8,124 nt of DNA, taken from contig JAWOJF010000203.1 of assembly GCA_046481785.1 (NCBI GenBank), positions 1 to 8,124 of the forward strand, in the 5' to 3' direction. Of the stretch, positions 1 through 6,500 are shown in pieces. The notes beneath the pieces are model-generated. The model was not told where the DNA came from. It searched no databases and saw only the letters and a list, made by a program, of their open reading frames with translations. How positions within the stretch are numbered: position 1 is the first letter of the stretch; each line of letters begins with the position of its first letter. The translations under genes and the position numbers were made by a program. Source of the stretch: JAWOJF01 sp046481785. Lineage in GTDB: Bacteria; Bacteroidota; Ignavibacteria; Ignavibacteriales; Ignavibacteriaceae.

Positions 1-5
1 GTAGT

Positions 6-52
6 TTTTTTCCGGGACTTCCCCCGGAAAAAAGGTCCCGCCGCAACGGCGG
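6..52. repeat. two adjacent short inverted repeats
   Basis: The first is an 11-bp perfect stem (6-16 with 23-33, TTTTTTCCGGG against CCCGGAAAAAA) with a 6-nt loop. The second is a 6-bp stem (38-43 with 47-52, CCGCCG against CGGCGG) with a CAA loop. In the first, the T run lies on the 5' side and the A run on the 3' side whichever strand is read, so no U-tract follows the GC stem and it is not an ordinary intrinsic terminator. They look like REP-type intergenic repeats. Function unknown. Confidence 0.6.
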
Positions 53-191
53 CAAGCTGCATCAACATCATGTGTTAAAGAATATATTGAACCGTTTTTG
101 CCATATGTTAAATTACACGCATGAATGCAACAGATGATTTTTCCGATTATTACCCTCGACTGAGGAATCTCAATGCAAATGCGGCGGTGAG

Positions 192-253
192 ATCCCGACG
201 AGTCGGGATGACAGAAGTTGTAGTTCTGTAACAGACCCTTCAGCCTACGCTGA
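192..253. repeat. cluster of three small palindromes
   Basis: Three inverted repeats follow one another: 192-209 (ATCCCGAC, loop GA, GTCGGGAT, a perfect 8-bp stem), 211-229 (ACAGAA against TTCTGT, 7-nt loop) and 240-253 (TCAGC against GCTGA, 4-nt loop). Near-zero loops and GC-rich cores are typical of dispersed repeats in Bacteroidota-group intergenic DNA rather than of gene regulation. No open reading frame of note crosses them. Confidence 0.55.
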
Positions 254-264
254 GTGGTTATCCT

Positions 265-288
265 CACAGGCTAAAGCCTGTACTACAT
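265..288 (+). repeat. dispersed palindromic repeat, copy 1
   Basis: The core ACAGGCT-AA-AGCCTGT (266-281) is a perfect 7-bp inverted repeat. The 24-nt unit 265-288 recurs in reverse orientation at 6087-6110 with a single mismatch (A282 here, G in the other copy). The match stops at both ends, which defines the unit. A related GGGCTAAAGCCC core lies at 7312-7323. This indicates a dispersed repeat family rather than chance. Confidence 0.7.
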
Positions 289-301
289 ATCTTAATCAAG
301 T

Positions 302-343
302 AAAAATAAAAAAGCACATTCCTGATAGTGAAAATGTGCTTTT
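302..343 (-). terminator. intrinsic terminator of atpDC
   Basis: On the minus strand an 11-bp perfect stem (343-333 pairing with 320-310, AAAAGCACATT against AATGTGCTTTT) with a 12-nt loop is followed by a T-rich run (complement of 302-310). It lies about 50 bp past the atpC stop codon, the right place to end the atpD-atpC transcript. Stem, loop and U-tract are all present, so this is the best-supported terminator in the window. Confidence 0.85.
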
Positions 344-394
344 ATAAAATTCAATAGTATAATTAATCCATTACAGCGGATATGCGGATGTTTT

Positions 395-820
395 TTAAGC
401 TTCTATCCTGTTCCCGTATTTCTCCGCTATGTTTATTCTGTTAATTGCCCTTGCCAAAGCTAATTCCGCTCGTGTAATATCAACTTCTTTTGAATCTTTA
501 TGTCCTAATCTTTCTTTGGCGCGTTCCAGGGCGCTCTTTGCACGATGTATATCAATATTTTCTACCTGTTCAACTGCATCGGCAAGAACAAGTACCTTAT
601 TATCCAGAACCTCCACAGTACCCCCCGAAGTAGAGTAATATACTTTATCTTTATTCGGCAGTTGTATAGTCAACAGGCCAATTTCAAAAGTACTTATGAT
701 TGGGGCATGGTTAACAAGCACCTGGAAACTTCCTGCAGTTCCGGGAATTGTAACTGATTTTACACTCCCGGAAAAAAGGGCTTTTGAGGGAGTTATTATT
801 TCTAAACTTAATTCAGCCAT
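395..820 (-). CDS. atpC: F1F0 ATP synthase epsilon subunit
   Basis: This 141-residue protein is the epsilon subunit of the F1 central stalk, which couples gamma rotation to the membrane c-ring and can inhibit ATP hydrolysis. Residues 1-85 match the N-terminal beta-sandwich (early LEIITPSKALF, then FQVLVNHAPIIS around 32-43, where the family usually reads G-x-x-x-x-x-x-x-H-A-P). Residues about 88-137 form the C-terminal two-helix hairpin rich in Ala, Arg and Glu. Length is normal for the family. It follows atpD by 12 bp; the AAGG overlapping the atpD stop serves as ribosome binding site about 10 nt before the ATG. The pair is probably co-transcribed and ends at the hairpin at about 302-343. 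No oddities seen. Confidence 0.96.
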   Translation of the reverse strand: MAELSLEIITPSKALFSGSVKSVTIPGTAGSFQVLVNHAPIISTFEIGLLTIQLPNKDKVYYSTSGGTVEVLDNKVLVLADAVEQVENIDIHRAKSALERAKERLGHKDSKEVDITRAELALARAINRINIAEKYGNRIEA

Positions 821-832
821 ATTATCTTTGCC

Positions 833-2242
833 TTATTTCATTGACTTTGCTTTTTCAACAGCTTCTTCAATTGTACCTACATACATAAATGCCGATTCAG
901 GCAGGTCATCATACTGTCCGTCAATAATACCTTTAAAGGCGCGTATGGTGTCTTCAAGTTTAACATATTTACCTTTGTACCCGGTAAACTGTTCTGCCAC
1001 ATGGAAAGGCTGACTGAAAAATCTCTGAATTCTTCTTGCTCTTCTTACAACAGTTTTATCTTCATCAGAAAGCTCATCCATACCAAGTATGTTAATAATA
1101 TCCTGCAGGTCTTTATAATGCTGTAATATTTCTTTGCAATTTCTGGCTACATCATAATGCTCCTGGCCAAGTATACCGGGCTCAAGAATTCTTGAAGTTG
1201 AATCGAGAGGATCAACTGCCGGATAAATACCAAGTTCAGATATCTGGCGGCTTAATACGGTTGTTGCATCAAGGTGAGCAAATGCCGCAGCAGGAGCCGG
1301 ATCAGTTAAGTCATCTGCAGGAACATAAATTGCCTGTACAGAAGTAATTGAACCTTTATCGGTTGAAGTAATTCTTTCCTGCAATGCACCCATTTCAGTT
1401 GCAAGGTTAGGCTGGTAACCAACCGCAGATGGCATACGTCCTAAAAGAGCTGAAACTTCTGAACCCGCCTGGGTAAAACGGAAAATATTATCAATAAAAA
1501 GAAGAACATCTCTTCCTTCTTCATCCCTGAAATATTCTGCAACGGTTAAGCCTGTTAAAGCAACTCTTAATCTGGCACCCGGAGGTTCATTCATCTGCCC
1601 GAATACAAGTGCCGTTTTATTAATAACTCCTGATTCTTTCATTTCAAGCCAGAGATCATTTCCTTCACGGGTTCTTTCACCTACACCCGCAAATACAGAA
1701 TATCCGCCATGTTCCTGTGCAATGTTGTGAATCAATTCCTGGATAATAACAGTTTTACCAACACCGGCACCACCAAATAATCCAGTTTTACCACCTTTAG
1801 AATAAGGTTCAATAAGATCAATAACCTTTATACCGGTTTCAAAAATCTCAGATTTGGTGGAAAGATTAGCAAATTTTGGAGCAGGACGGTGTATAGGGTA
1901 GCGTTTTTCGGTTTTTAATGGTTCAAGGTGATCAATTCCCTCACCTATTACATTTAATAATCGGCCTAATGTCTGCGGCCCTACAGGAACAGTAATAGGT
2001 TCACCGGTATCAAAAGCATCCATTCCTCTAACCAAACCATCGGTAGAATCCATAGCAACACTTCTTACCCTGTCTTCGCCCAGGTGCTGCTGAACTTCAC
2101 AAATGAGATTTTCCTGTACGCCTTCTGTATTAGTACGGGGTATTTGTATAGCGTTGTAAATGCTGGGTAAATGTCCCCCTTCAAATTCAATATCAACTAC
2201 AGGGCCAATAACCTGTATTATCTGGCCTTTGATTTCACTCAT
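833..2242 (-). CDS. atpD: F1F0 ATP synthase beta subunit
   Basis: This is the catalytic beta subunit of F1, cytoplasmic side of the membrane, making ATP from ADP and phosphate in the alpha3beta3 hexamer. At 469 residues it is full length. Visible motifs: Walker A GGAGVGKT (157-164), GERTREGNDL with the catalytic Glu at 189, Walker B LLFIDNIFRF with Asp 251, the alpha/beta signature PAVDPLDSTS (341-350) and the DELSDEDK loop (389-396) that contacts gamma. The ATG is preceded by AAGGA at 2249-2253, 6 nt away, supporting this start. It heads an atpD-atpC pair without atpA, atpG or F0 genes nearby, the split arrangement known from Chlorobi and relatives. The remaining subunits must lie elsewhere. 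Confidence 0.98.
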   Translation of the reverse strand: MSEIKGQIIQVIGPVVDIEFEGGHLPSIYNAIQIPRTNTEGVQENLICEVQQHLGEDRVRSVAMDSTDGLVRGMDAFDTGEPITVPVGPQTLGRLLNVIGEGIDHLEPLKTEKRYPIHRPAPKFANLSTKSEIFETGIKVIDLIEPYSKGGKTGLFGGAGVGKTVIIQELIHNIAQEHGGYSVFAGVGERTREGNDLWLEMKESGVINKTALVFGQMNEPPGARLRVALTGLTVAEYFRDEEGRDVLLFIDNIFRFTQAGSEVSALLGRMPSAVGYQPNLATEMGALQERITSTDKGSITSVQAIYVPADDLTDPAPAAAFAHLDATTVLSRQISELGIYPAVDPLDSTSRILEPGILGQEHYDVARNCKEILQHYKDLQDIINILGMDELSDEDKTVVRRARRIQRFFSQPFHVAEQFTGYKGKYVKLEDTIRAFKGIIDGQYDDLPESAFMYVGTIEEAVEKAKSMK

Positions 2243-2268
2243 TATGATTCCTTATCCTTTAAATTTTA

Positions 2269-2304
2269 GTCTGTAAATTTAGTGATTTGGGTAAGATTTT
2301 ACAA
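2269..2304 (-). promoter_or_regulatory. possible promoter of atpDC
   Basis: On the minus strand TTGTAA (2304-2299) and TAAATT (2281-2276) are separated by 17 nt, each matching 4 of 6 sigma-70 consensus bases. This would place the transcript start near 2269 and give a leader of about 27 nt. In AT-rich DNA such matches are frequent, and Bacteroidota-type promoters differ from this consensus, so it is tentative. Confidence 0.25.
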
Positions 2305-2337
2305 ATACGAATGGTGAGAAATAATAAGTAAATCACC

Positions 2338-2382
2338 GGGTTTAGCCCTGCCTTTAGTAACCGCCTGAGCGGGGCTAATCCC
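2338..2382. repeat. palindromic repeat between csgG-like gene and atpD
   Basis: The arms 2338-2348 (GGGTTTAGCCC) and 2372-2382 (GGGCTAATCCC) pair at 10 of 11 positions around a 23-nt loop that contains its own CCGC-CTGA-GCGG mini-stem. The TTAGCCC/GGGCTAA core resembles the repeat cores at 265-288, 6087-6110 and 7286-7323. No T-run follows on either strand, so a dispersed repeat is more likely than a terminator. Confidence 0.5.
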
Positions 2383-2400
2383 TTTAATGGCATATATATG

Positions 2401-2422
2401 TCTCTATTCCCGGAAGTAGAGA
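2401..2422 (-). terminator. weak hairpin after the csgG-like gene
   Basis: TCTCTA (2401-2406) pairs with TAGAGA (2417-2422), with partial pairing inside, 17 bp downstream of the csgG-like stop codon. Position suits a terminator, but the minus strand continues with CATATATATG instead of a T-run. It may only be a weak pause or 3'-end stabilising structure. Confidence 0.25.
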
Positions 2423-2438
2423 GACGAATTGAATATAA

Positions 2439-3398
2439 CTATTCTTTCAAAACTATTTTTGCAGCTATATCCCCCTCAGTTACAGTTATTGCTTCAGGAA
2501 GTGAAATAGAATAATCGGCAAAAACCTCATTAACTGTAATAGTACCTTTTTTATTTTTTTCCTGAATAGTTTTGTTTCCTATTTTAATAGGTTTTCCGAA
2601 TCCTATAACCTCAAATTTATCCCCGGCAGAGATCCCGTCATCCGAACCTTTACTGAAATATATTTTCCCTTCATTTAGAACAATATCACACTCAACAGGA
2701 TAATTGTGCAAATCTCCGGCTGCGCTTATTATCTTCATTACACAGGAGTCAACAGCATTCCTTAAAGCTGCAGAAATCAATAAGCCTATATCCTGTTTAG
2801 AGGCTATATCGCTGCCAAATAATGTAACACCGCCTTCTGATTCTATCCCCTCAGAACCTTCGGCAAGCACAATTTCTCCTGTTGAAGTGTTAGTCATCAA
2901 TATATTTAAATGTACTTTTCCTTCTACTGATTTGCCGCCAAAACCGAGAAGGCTTCCACCGGTTTCGGATACACCCGCTTCCGTAATATTACCCGTAACA
3001 AGATAATGAGCACCAATCTGTTTAGCCGCTTCCACATAATCCATTACCTGTAGTTCATTAAGTTTTTGTTGAAATAAATTGTTATCAACCACCTTAAAAT
3101 TTTCAGCCCTCACTAATTCTGTTATTAAAAGATCGGCAGCCTGAAAACCAAGATCCCCTTTTTCCGACTCCATCTGACTGTCAGTTCTCTGCCCGCTGGC
3201 AGCTACTGCCCCTGCGTTACTGCCAATAATTCCACCTGCCTGAATATTAGCTTTAATCTCTCCTTCAGACTTTGTGATGCGTCCTGTTCTGTCTTCAAAC
3301 CGGCCAACTACTATTTTAAAAACCTGCGCATTGAGATTACAATAGAAAAGTAGAAGGATAGATATAAAAATTAATTTTCTTGCAATAATAATATTCAT
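2439..3398 (-). CDS. CsgG-family exported protein
   Basis: This 319-residue protein has a signal peptide (hydrophobic 9-19, likely cut after NA at 24). Residues about 26-225 resemble the CsgG family: an early beta strand ending in FED, a segment like DLLITELVRAENFKVVD (89-105), then IGAHYLVTGNITEAG (128-142) where family members read GA-x-Y-x-x-x-G-x-I. Residues about 237-316 form a beta-rich domain (GKIYFSKGSDDGISAGDKF, 244-262) resembling the FlgT-like C-terminal domain of longer CsgG relatives. CsgG itself forms the outer-membrane pore for curli secretion; here no curlin, CsgE or CsgF gene is seen, so a general envelope role is safer. Cys 20 is preceded by F-Y, a poor lipobox, unlike the lipidated E. 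coli CsgG. AAGGAG (3413-3408) lies 9 nt before the ATG. Confidence 0.75.
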   Translation of the reverse strand: MNIIIARKLIFISILLLFYCNLNAQVFKIVVGRFEDRTGRITKSEGEIKANIQAGGIIGSNAGAVAASGQRTDSQMESEKGDLGFQAADLLITELVRAENFKVVDNNLFQQKLNELQVMDYVEAAKQIGAHYLVTGNITEAGVSETGGSLLGFGGKSVEGKVHLNILMTNTSTGEIVLAEGSEGIESEGGVTLFGSDIASKQDIGLLISAALRNAVDSCVMKIISAAGDLHNYPVECDIVLNEGKIYFSKGSDDGISAGDKFEVIGFGKPIKIGNKTIQEKNKKGTITVNEVFADYSISLPEAITVTEGDIAAKIVLKE

Positions 3399-3417
3399 AA
3401 TAGTTAACTCCTTATGT

Positions 3418-3460
3418 AAGAAATTATGCTCATATTCTTAAGAAGAAGAAATTATGGTCA
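3418..3460 (-). promoter_or_regulatory. direct repeats and possible promoter of the csgG-like gene
   Basis: A 15-bp direct repeat, AAGAAATTATGSTCA (plus strand), occurs at 3418-3432 and 3446-3460 with one mismatch, 28 bp apart, starting 20 bp upstream of the gene. On the minus strand TTGACC (3461-3456) and AAGAAT (3439-3434), 16 nt apart, resemble -35 and -10 boxes and overlap the repeats, giving a leader near 29 nt. The repeats could be regulator sites or two promoter copies. Both readings are inference. Confidence 0.35.
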
Positions 3461-3519
3461 AATAAAAACGAAAGCATTTTGCCCGATACTCTAACATATA
3501 ATTTGTAAATGTGTGCGGC

Positions 3520-3539
3520 AATACTCCACAGGGAGTATT
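3520..3539. promoter_or_regulatory. palindrome between luxR-type and csgG-like genes, possible operator
   Basis: AATACTCC (3520-3527) and GGAGTATT (3532-3539) form perfect 8-bp arms around ACAG. It sits 12 bp past the regulator stop codon and 121 bp before the csgG-like start. Neither strand carries a T-run after it, so a terminator is unlikely; a dyad operator for a dimeric protein such as the adjacent LuxR-type regulator is possible. No experimental or comparative support is visible here. Confidence 0.4.
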
Positions 3540-3551
3540 TTAAGGCAGGTA

Positions 3552-4259
3552 TTAATGTTTATCTATAAAGTTAAAATAAGCAGCTATTCTGGCAAGATCG
3601 GAGATGTTACTTGTATGCAGTTTATTTATAATATTACGCCGGTGAGTTTTAACTGTAAGCTGCGAAATATATAACAGGTCACTTATCTGCTTATTAGTTT
3701 TACCTATAGCTATATATTCAAATATTTCTCTTTCTCTTTTTGAAAGAGAAGACACACCCTCATAATATTTCTCAAATATTTTATCCTCAGGAAAGAGTCT
3801 CAACTTAAAAAAATCTTCAAGCAGGTAAGCAGGAAATGTTACGGTAAGAATTGAGTTCAGAACTTTATTAAGTATGGAAAAACTTAGATGATTTTTATAT
3901 TCATGTTCATATTTATATTTAACTTTCTGTTCAAAAAAAAGAATTTTAGTATAGTTGTTACTCCCTGTGAAATCAATTAAAAGGGGAACAACAACTTTTG
4001 TTGATTCCGGATGAACTATACTTTGAACAAATTCTACCCCCTTTTTTTTTATTTCATCAAGGCTCTCCTGGAAACACATAAGTCCGGCTTTATTCAGATA
4101 AGTCATGGAAATATCAGCAAGACTGTTACAGTGAATCCAGCAAGGCAAAGAATCAGCATAAATATCTGATATAGTGCCCTTCTCACTGGTAAAATTATTC
4201 AGATAGTTTACTTGTTCTTTGGAAAAATTAATCAGATCCTTTTCATTGTATTTTTTCAT
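3552..4259 (-). CDS. LuxR-type transcriptional regulator with PAS-like N-terminus
   Basis: The 235-residue protein ends in a clear GerE/LuxR helix-turn-helix (about 172-228): LSKREREIFEYIAIGKTNKQ, then ISDLLYISQLTVKTHRRNI and INKL. The key family features are all present: SxREREI, GxTNKQI, LxxSxxTVKTHxxNIxxKL. Residues about 30-115 (WIHCNSLADISMTYLNKAGL, 41-60) look like a divergent PAS-type sensing domain; there is no receiver Asp pattern, so it is not a classical two-component response regulator. This PAS-LuxR layout is common in Bacteroidota. The ribosome binding site is weak (GAGAG about 4-8 nt before the ATG). It lies 153 bp upstream of the csgG-like gene, same strand, and diverges from the methyltransferase/GH5 pair. 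It could regulate either, or itself. Confidence 0.85.
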   Translation of the reverse strand: MKKYNEKDLINFSKEQVNYLNNFTSEKGTISDIYADSLPCWIHCNSLADISMTYLNKAGLMCFQESLDEIKKKGVEFVQSIVHPESTKVVVPLLIDFTGSNNYTKILFFEQKVKYKYEHEYKNHLSFSILNKVLNSILTVTFPAYLLEDFFKLRLFPEDKIFEKYYEGVSSLSKREREIFEYIAIGKTNKQISDLLYISQLTVKTHRRNIINKLHTSNISDLARIAAYFNFIDKH

Positions 4260-4553
4260 TAACTCTCTTTTTAAAGAATTATGAATTTCATATCAGGATA
4301 AGAGGATTGAGCTCCCTTGAGGAATTTCTTTAATAAGGGGTGAAATAACCTATTATGAAATTAAGATTCTCCGGCTACTTAAGCAACATTTATCTTTATT
4401 TAATCAGGCATATATTCATTAAAAAAATTTCTTTACAAACCGTTCGAGGGAATAACCAGATTTTCTAATTTACCGGCAAATGATTATTGTTACTCTTAGA
4501 AAATTAATTTAGTTTTATCGGAGGGTTAATAGTTAAGGTGTAAAGAGACTTAA
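4260..4553. promoter_or_regulatory. divergent intergenic region with inverted repeats
   Basis: This 294-bp AT-rich stretch separates the minus-strand regulator from the plus-strand methyltransferase/GH5 pair and must hold both promoters. Visible structure: an 11-nt palindrome ATGAATTTCAT (4281-4291) close to the regulator start, and 9-bp inverted arms ATTTTCTAA (4460-4468) and TTAGAAAAT (4496-4504) about 50 bp before the methyltransferase start. A weak TTGTTA/TAGTTT pair with a 17-nt spacer (from 4488) could be the plus-strand promoter. No convincing gene is present. Confidence 0.4.
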
Positions 4554-5039
4554 ATGAATAAATTTGAAAAAATATTTGGCTCCGGACCAAAAGGATTATT
4601 AATTAGTCTATCACTGTTGGCAATATTTTTATTTATCGAAAAATTTTTAAGTTCATTGCAAATAACTGATAATAATATTCTCAGATACTCTATTTTTGGA
4701 GTTTTATCTCTACTGACAGCTACTATAATTATCTGGAGTATAAAATCTTTACCACCCCATGATAGAGGAAACAAATTAATTACTTTTGGTGCGTTTAAGT
4801 ATTTTAGGCACCCATTATATGCAGCTTTTCTAACCTTTTTTAATTTCGGTCTGGCAGTTCTCCTTAACAATTGGATTTATATTATATGGGCACTTGCTCA
4901 ACACCCTGTATGGCATTGGAATATTAGGGGAGAAGAAAAACTAATGGAAAAAGAATTCCCGGGGGAATATGAAAAATATTCTCAAGAAACCGGAAGATTT
5001 TTTCCCAAATTTTCAAAAAAAATAAAAAATGCAACCTAA
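4554..5039 (+). CDS. membrane-bound methyltransferase, ICMT/PEMT-like family
   Basis: The 161-residue integral membrane protein has about four hydrophobic segments (13-31, 43-61, 86-104, 106-120). The C-terminal half carries the signature of isoprenylcysteine carboxyl methyltransferase and phospholipid methyltransferase families: FKYFRHPLYAAF (81-92, core RHP at 85-87), a NW after the next helix (106-107), GEEKLMEKEFPGEYEKY (126-142) with the paired Glu 127-128 and EY at 138-139, and a final RFFP (148-151). Members transfer methyl groups from S-adenosylmethionine to small or lipid-like substrates at the membrane; the substrate here cannot be read from sequence. AAAGAG about 6 nt before the ATG is a modest ribosome binding site. 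Its stop is 12 bp before the GH5 gene, suggesting co-transcription. Confidence 0.8.
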   Translation: MNKFEKIFGSGPKGLLISLSLLAIFLFIEKFLSSLQITDNNILRYSIFGVLSLLTATIIIWSIKSLPPHDRGNKLITFGAFKYFRHPLYAAFLTFFNFGLAVLLNNWIYIIWALAQHPVWHWNIRGEEKLMEKEFPGEYEKYSQETGRFFPKFSKKIKNAT

Positions 5040-5051
5040 CAAGGAATTTAC

Positions 5052-6092
5052 ATGAAATTTCTTTTTTCAGTTATTACCGCTGTTCTATTAATAAATCCGG
5101 GGTTTAACCTTGCGCAGCAAAAGTTTGAAAGCCTAAATGCTAAAAAGCTTCCATTAATTTCAGTAAATGGAACAAGATTTGTGAATGCAAATGGTGATAC
5201 AATATTATTCCGCGGTGTAGCAATTTCCGACCCTGATAATGTTGAAAACCAGGGATACTGGAATAAAGAGCACTTTATAAAAGTAAAAGAAATGGGAGCA
5301 ATGATTGTACGCATTCCTGTACACCCTTCTGCATGGCGAAGCAGAACACCCGGGGAATATGTAAAGTTAATTGACCAGGCAGTTGAATGGTGTACCGAGC
5401 TAAGTATGTATGTAATGATAGACTGGCATTCAATCGGCAACCTGATGACGGGCTTATTTCAGGATCCAACGTATATTACTACTATTGAGGAAACGAATAA
5501 TTTCTGGCGGACAATTGCCAGCCGTTACAGTGGTCATAATACTATTGTATTCTATGAACTTTTTAACGAACCTACAAATTACTTCGGCCAGTTAGGACCA
5601 CTTTCATGGGACAAATGGAAACAAATAAATGAAGACCTGATCTCAGTAATAAGAGCATACGATAAAGAAACAATTCCTTTGGTAGCAGCATTTGACTGGG
5701 CTTATGACCTTACCCCGCTTTTAATCAGTCCAGTAAATGCGGAAGGGATAGGTTATGTTACTCATCCCTATCCTAATAAACGCAGCCAGCCATGGGAACC
5801 CCGCTGGGATGAAAATTTTGGTTTTGCCGCCTACAAGTGGCCTGTTGTAGCTACAGAATTTGGATTTACAGAAGGAACATACGGTCTAAAAGAAAACGAA
5901 GATTACGGAAACAGAATAATAAACTTTATGGAAGAAAAAGGAATTAGCTGGATGTGCTGGGTGTTTGATCCACAATGGTTTCCTATGCTCATTAAATCAT
6001 TCGATACTTATGAATTAACCGAAAGCGGTGAGTTTTTTAAAAGAGCTTTAAACGGAGAGATTACAATAAATAAGTCCAAAGATAAAATGTAG
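5052..6092 (+). CDS. secreted glycoside hydrolase family 5 protein (cellulase-like)
   Basis: The 346-residue protein is a retaining GH5 (clan GH-A) beta-glycosidase with an export signal (hydrophobic 3-15, probable cut after NLA at 21). Catalytic-site features in order: Arg 87 in VRIPVHPSAW, DWH (124-126), the acid/base Glu 173 in YELFNEPT, HPY (238-240), the nucleophile Glu 269 in VVATEFGF, and Trp 303 in MCWVFD. This is a full GH5 domain without a carbohydrate-binding module or sorting tail. It probably cleaves a beta-glucan or beta-mannan outside the cytoplasm; substrate is uncertain. AAGGA lies 7 nt before the ATG. The final codons ATG-TAG fall inside a dispersed repeat (6087-6110), so the C-terminus may have been altered by repeat insertion. 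Confidence 0.92.
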   Translation: MKFLFSVITAVLLINPGFNLAQQKFESLNAKKLPLISVNGTRFVNANGDTILFRGVAISDPDNVENQGYWNKEHFIKVKEMGAMIVRIPVHPSAWRSRTPGEYVKLIDQAVEWCTELSMYVMIDWHSIGNLMTGLFQDPTYITTIEETNNFWRTIASRYSGHNTIVFYELFNEPTNYFGQLGPLSWDKWKQINEDLISVIRAYDKETIPLVAAFDWAYDLTPLLISPVNAEGIGYVTHPYPNKRSQPWEPRWDENFGFAAYKWPVVATEFGFTEGTYGLKENEDYGNRIINFMEEKGISWMCWVFDPQWFPMLIKSFDTYELTESGEFFKRALNGEITINKSKDKM

Positions 6093-6110
6093 CACAGGCT
6101 TTAGCCTGTG
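6087..6110 (-). repeat. dispersed palindromic repeat, copy 2, overlapping the GH5 stop codon
   Basis: This is the reverse-orientation copy of 265-288 with one mismatch over 24 nt. Its core CACAGGCT-TT-AGCCTGTG (6093-6110) is a perfect 8-bp-arm palindrome, extendable by wobble pairs toward 6089 and 6114. It lies between convergent genes and starts inside the last two GH5 codons. The hairpin could help 3'-end formation, but no T-run follows. Confidence 0.7.
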
Positions 6111-6157
6111 TTGCTCATAATCCGGAGTTAACATTAAACTGCCGCGCTGGTTATTCT

Positions 6158-6451
6158 TTAAACTACTATGTTTTCAGAAGATTTATACTTCTTTAGACTT
6201 ACAATAAGGCCGACTAATAAACCCAATCCAAAAGCGAGAAGGGCCGTTTTAAGATAGATAGGAAAACCAATAACTGTAATTAGTGTTACTTCGCTGCCAA
6301 TGAAGAAGCAGAAGAAAGTACCCAGCACTATTAACAAAAACATTATACATGATTGAGGCTGGGTAAATTTTTTAGCAAAGCTAAAACCTCCCGCCCCAAA
6401 TGCGGCACATGTAAATAAAAAAGAAATAAATTCTACGAAAGGTGAATGCAT
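6158..6451 (-). CDS. small three-helix membrane protein, unknown function
   Basis: The 97-residue protein is almost entirely hydrophobic: predicted membrane segments at about 5-25, 35-60 and 65-86, with Lys-rich turns at 27-28 and 87-90 that would face the cytoplasm by the positive-inside rule. No family motif is recognised. The start is supported by GGAAGG just 3 nt before the ATG, a short but usable spacing. It follows the DUF3795-like gene on the same strand after 49 bp and may be co-transcribed with it. It converges with the GH5 gene. That the reading frame is real rests on composition, start signal and position, not on homology. Confidence 0.6.
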   Translation of the reverse strand: MHSPFVEFISFLFTCAAFGAGGFSFAKKFTQPQSCIMFLLIVLGTFFCFFIGSEVTLITVIGFPIYLKTALLAFGLGLLVGLIVSLKKYKSSENIVV

Positions 6452-6500
6452 GATCCTTCCCTAAAAAATATTTAAATAATAAGAAATATTATGAACCTGA

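Noticed and set aside
6..33. Intrinsic terminator
   Set aside because: The A run follows the stem and the T run precedes it on both strands, the reverse of a terminator U-tract.
696..1013. Open frames on the strand opposite atpD/atpC, the csgG-like gene and GH5
   Set aside because: They overlap well-identified genes, lack start signals and encode no known domain.
3520..3539. Terminator of the LuxR-type gene
   Set aside because: The stem is good but is not followed by T residues on the minus strand.
4355..4468. 37-codon reading frame in the divergent intergenic region
   Set aside because: The only purine-rich stretch upstream (AAGGGG) is about 14 nt from the ATG, the product matches nothing I know, and it occupies the promoter region.
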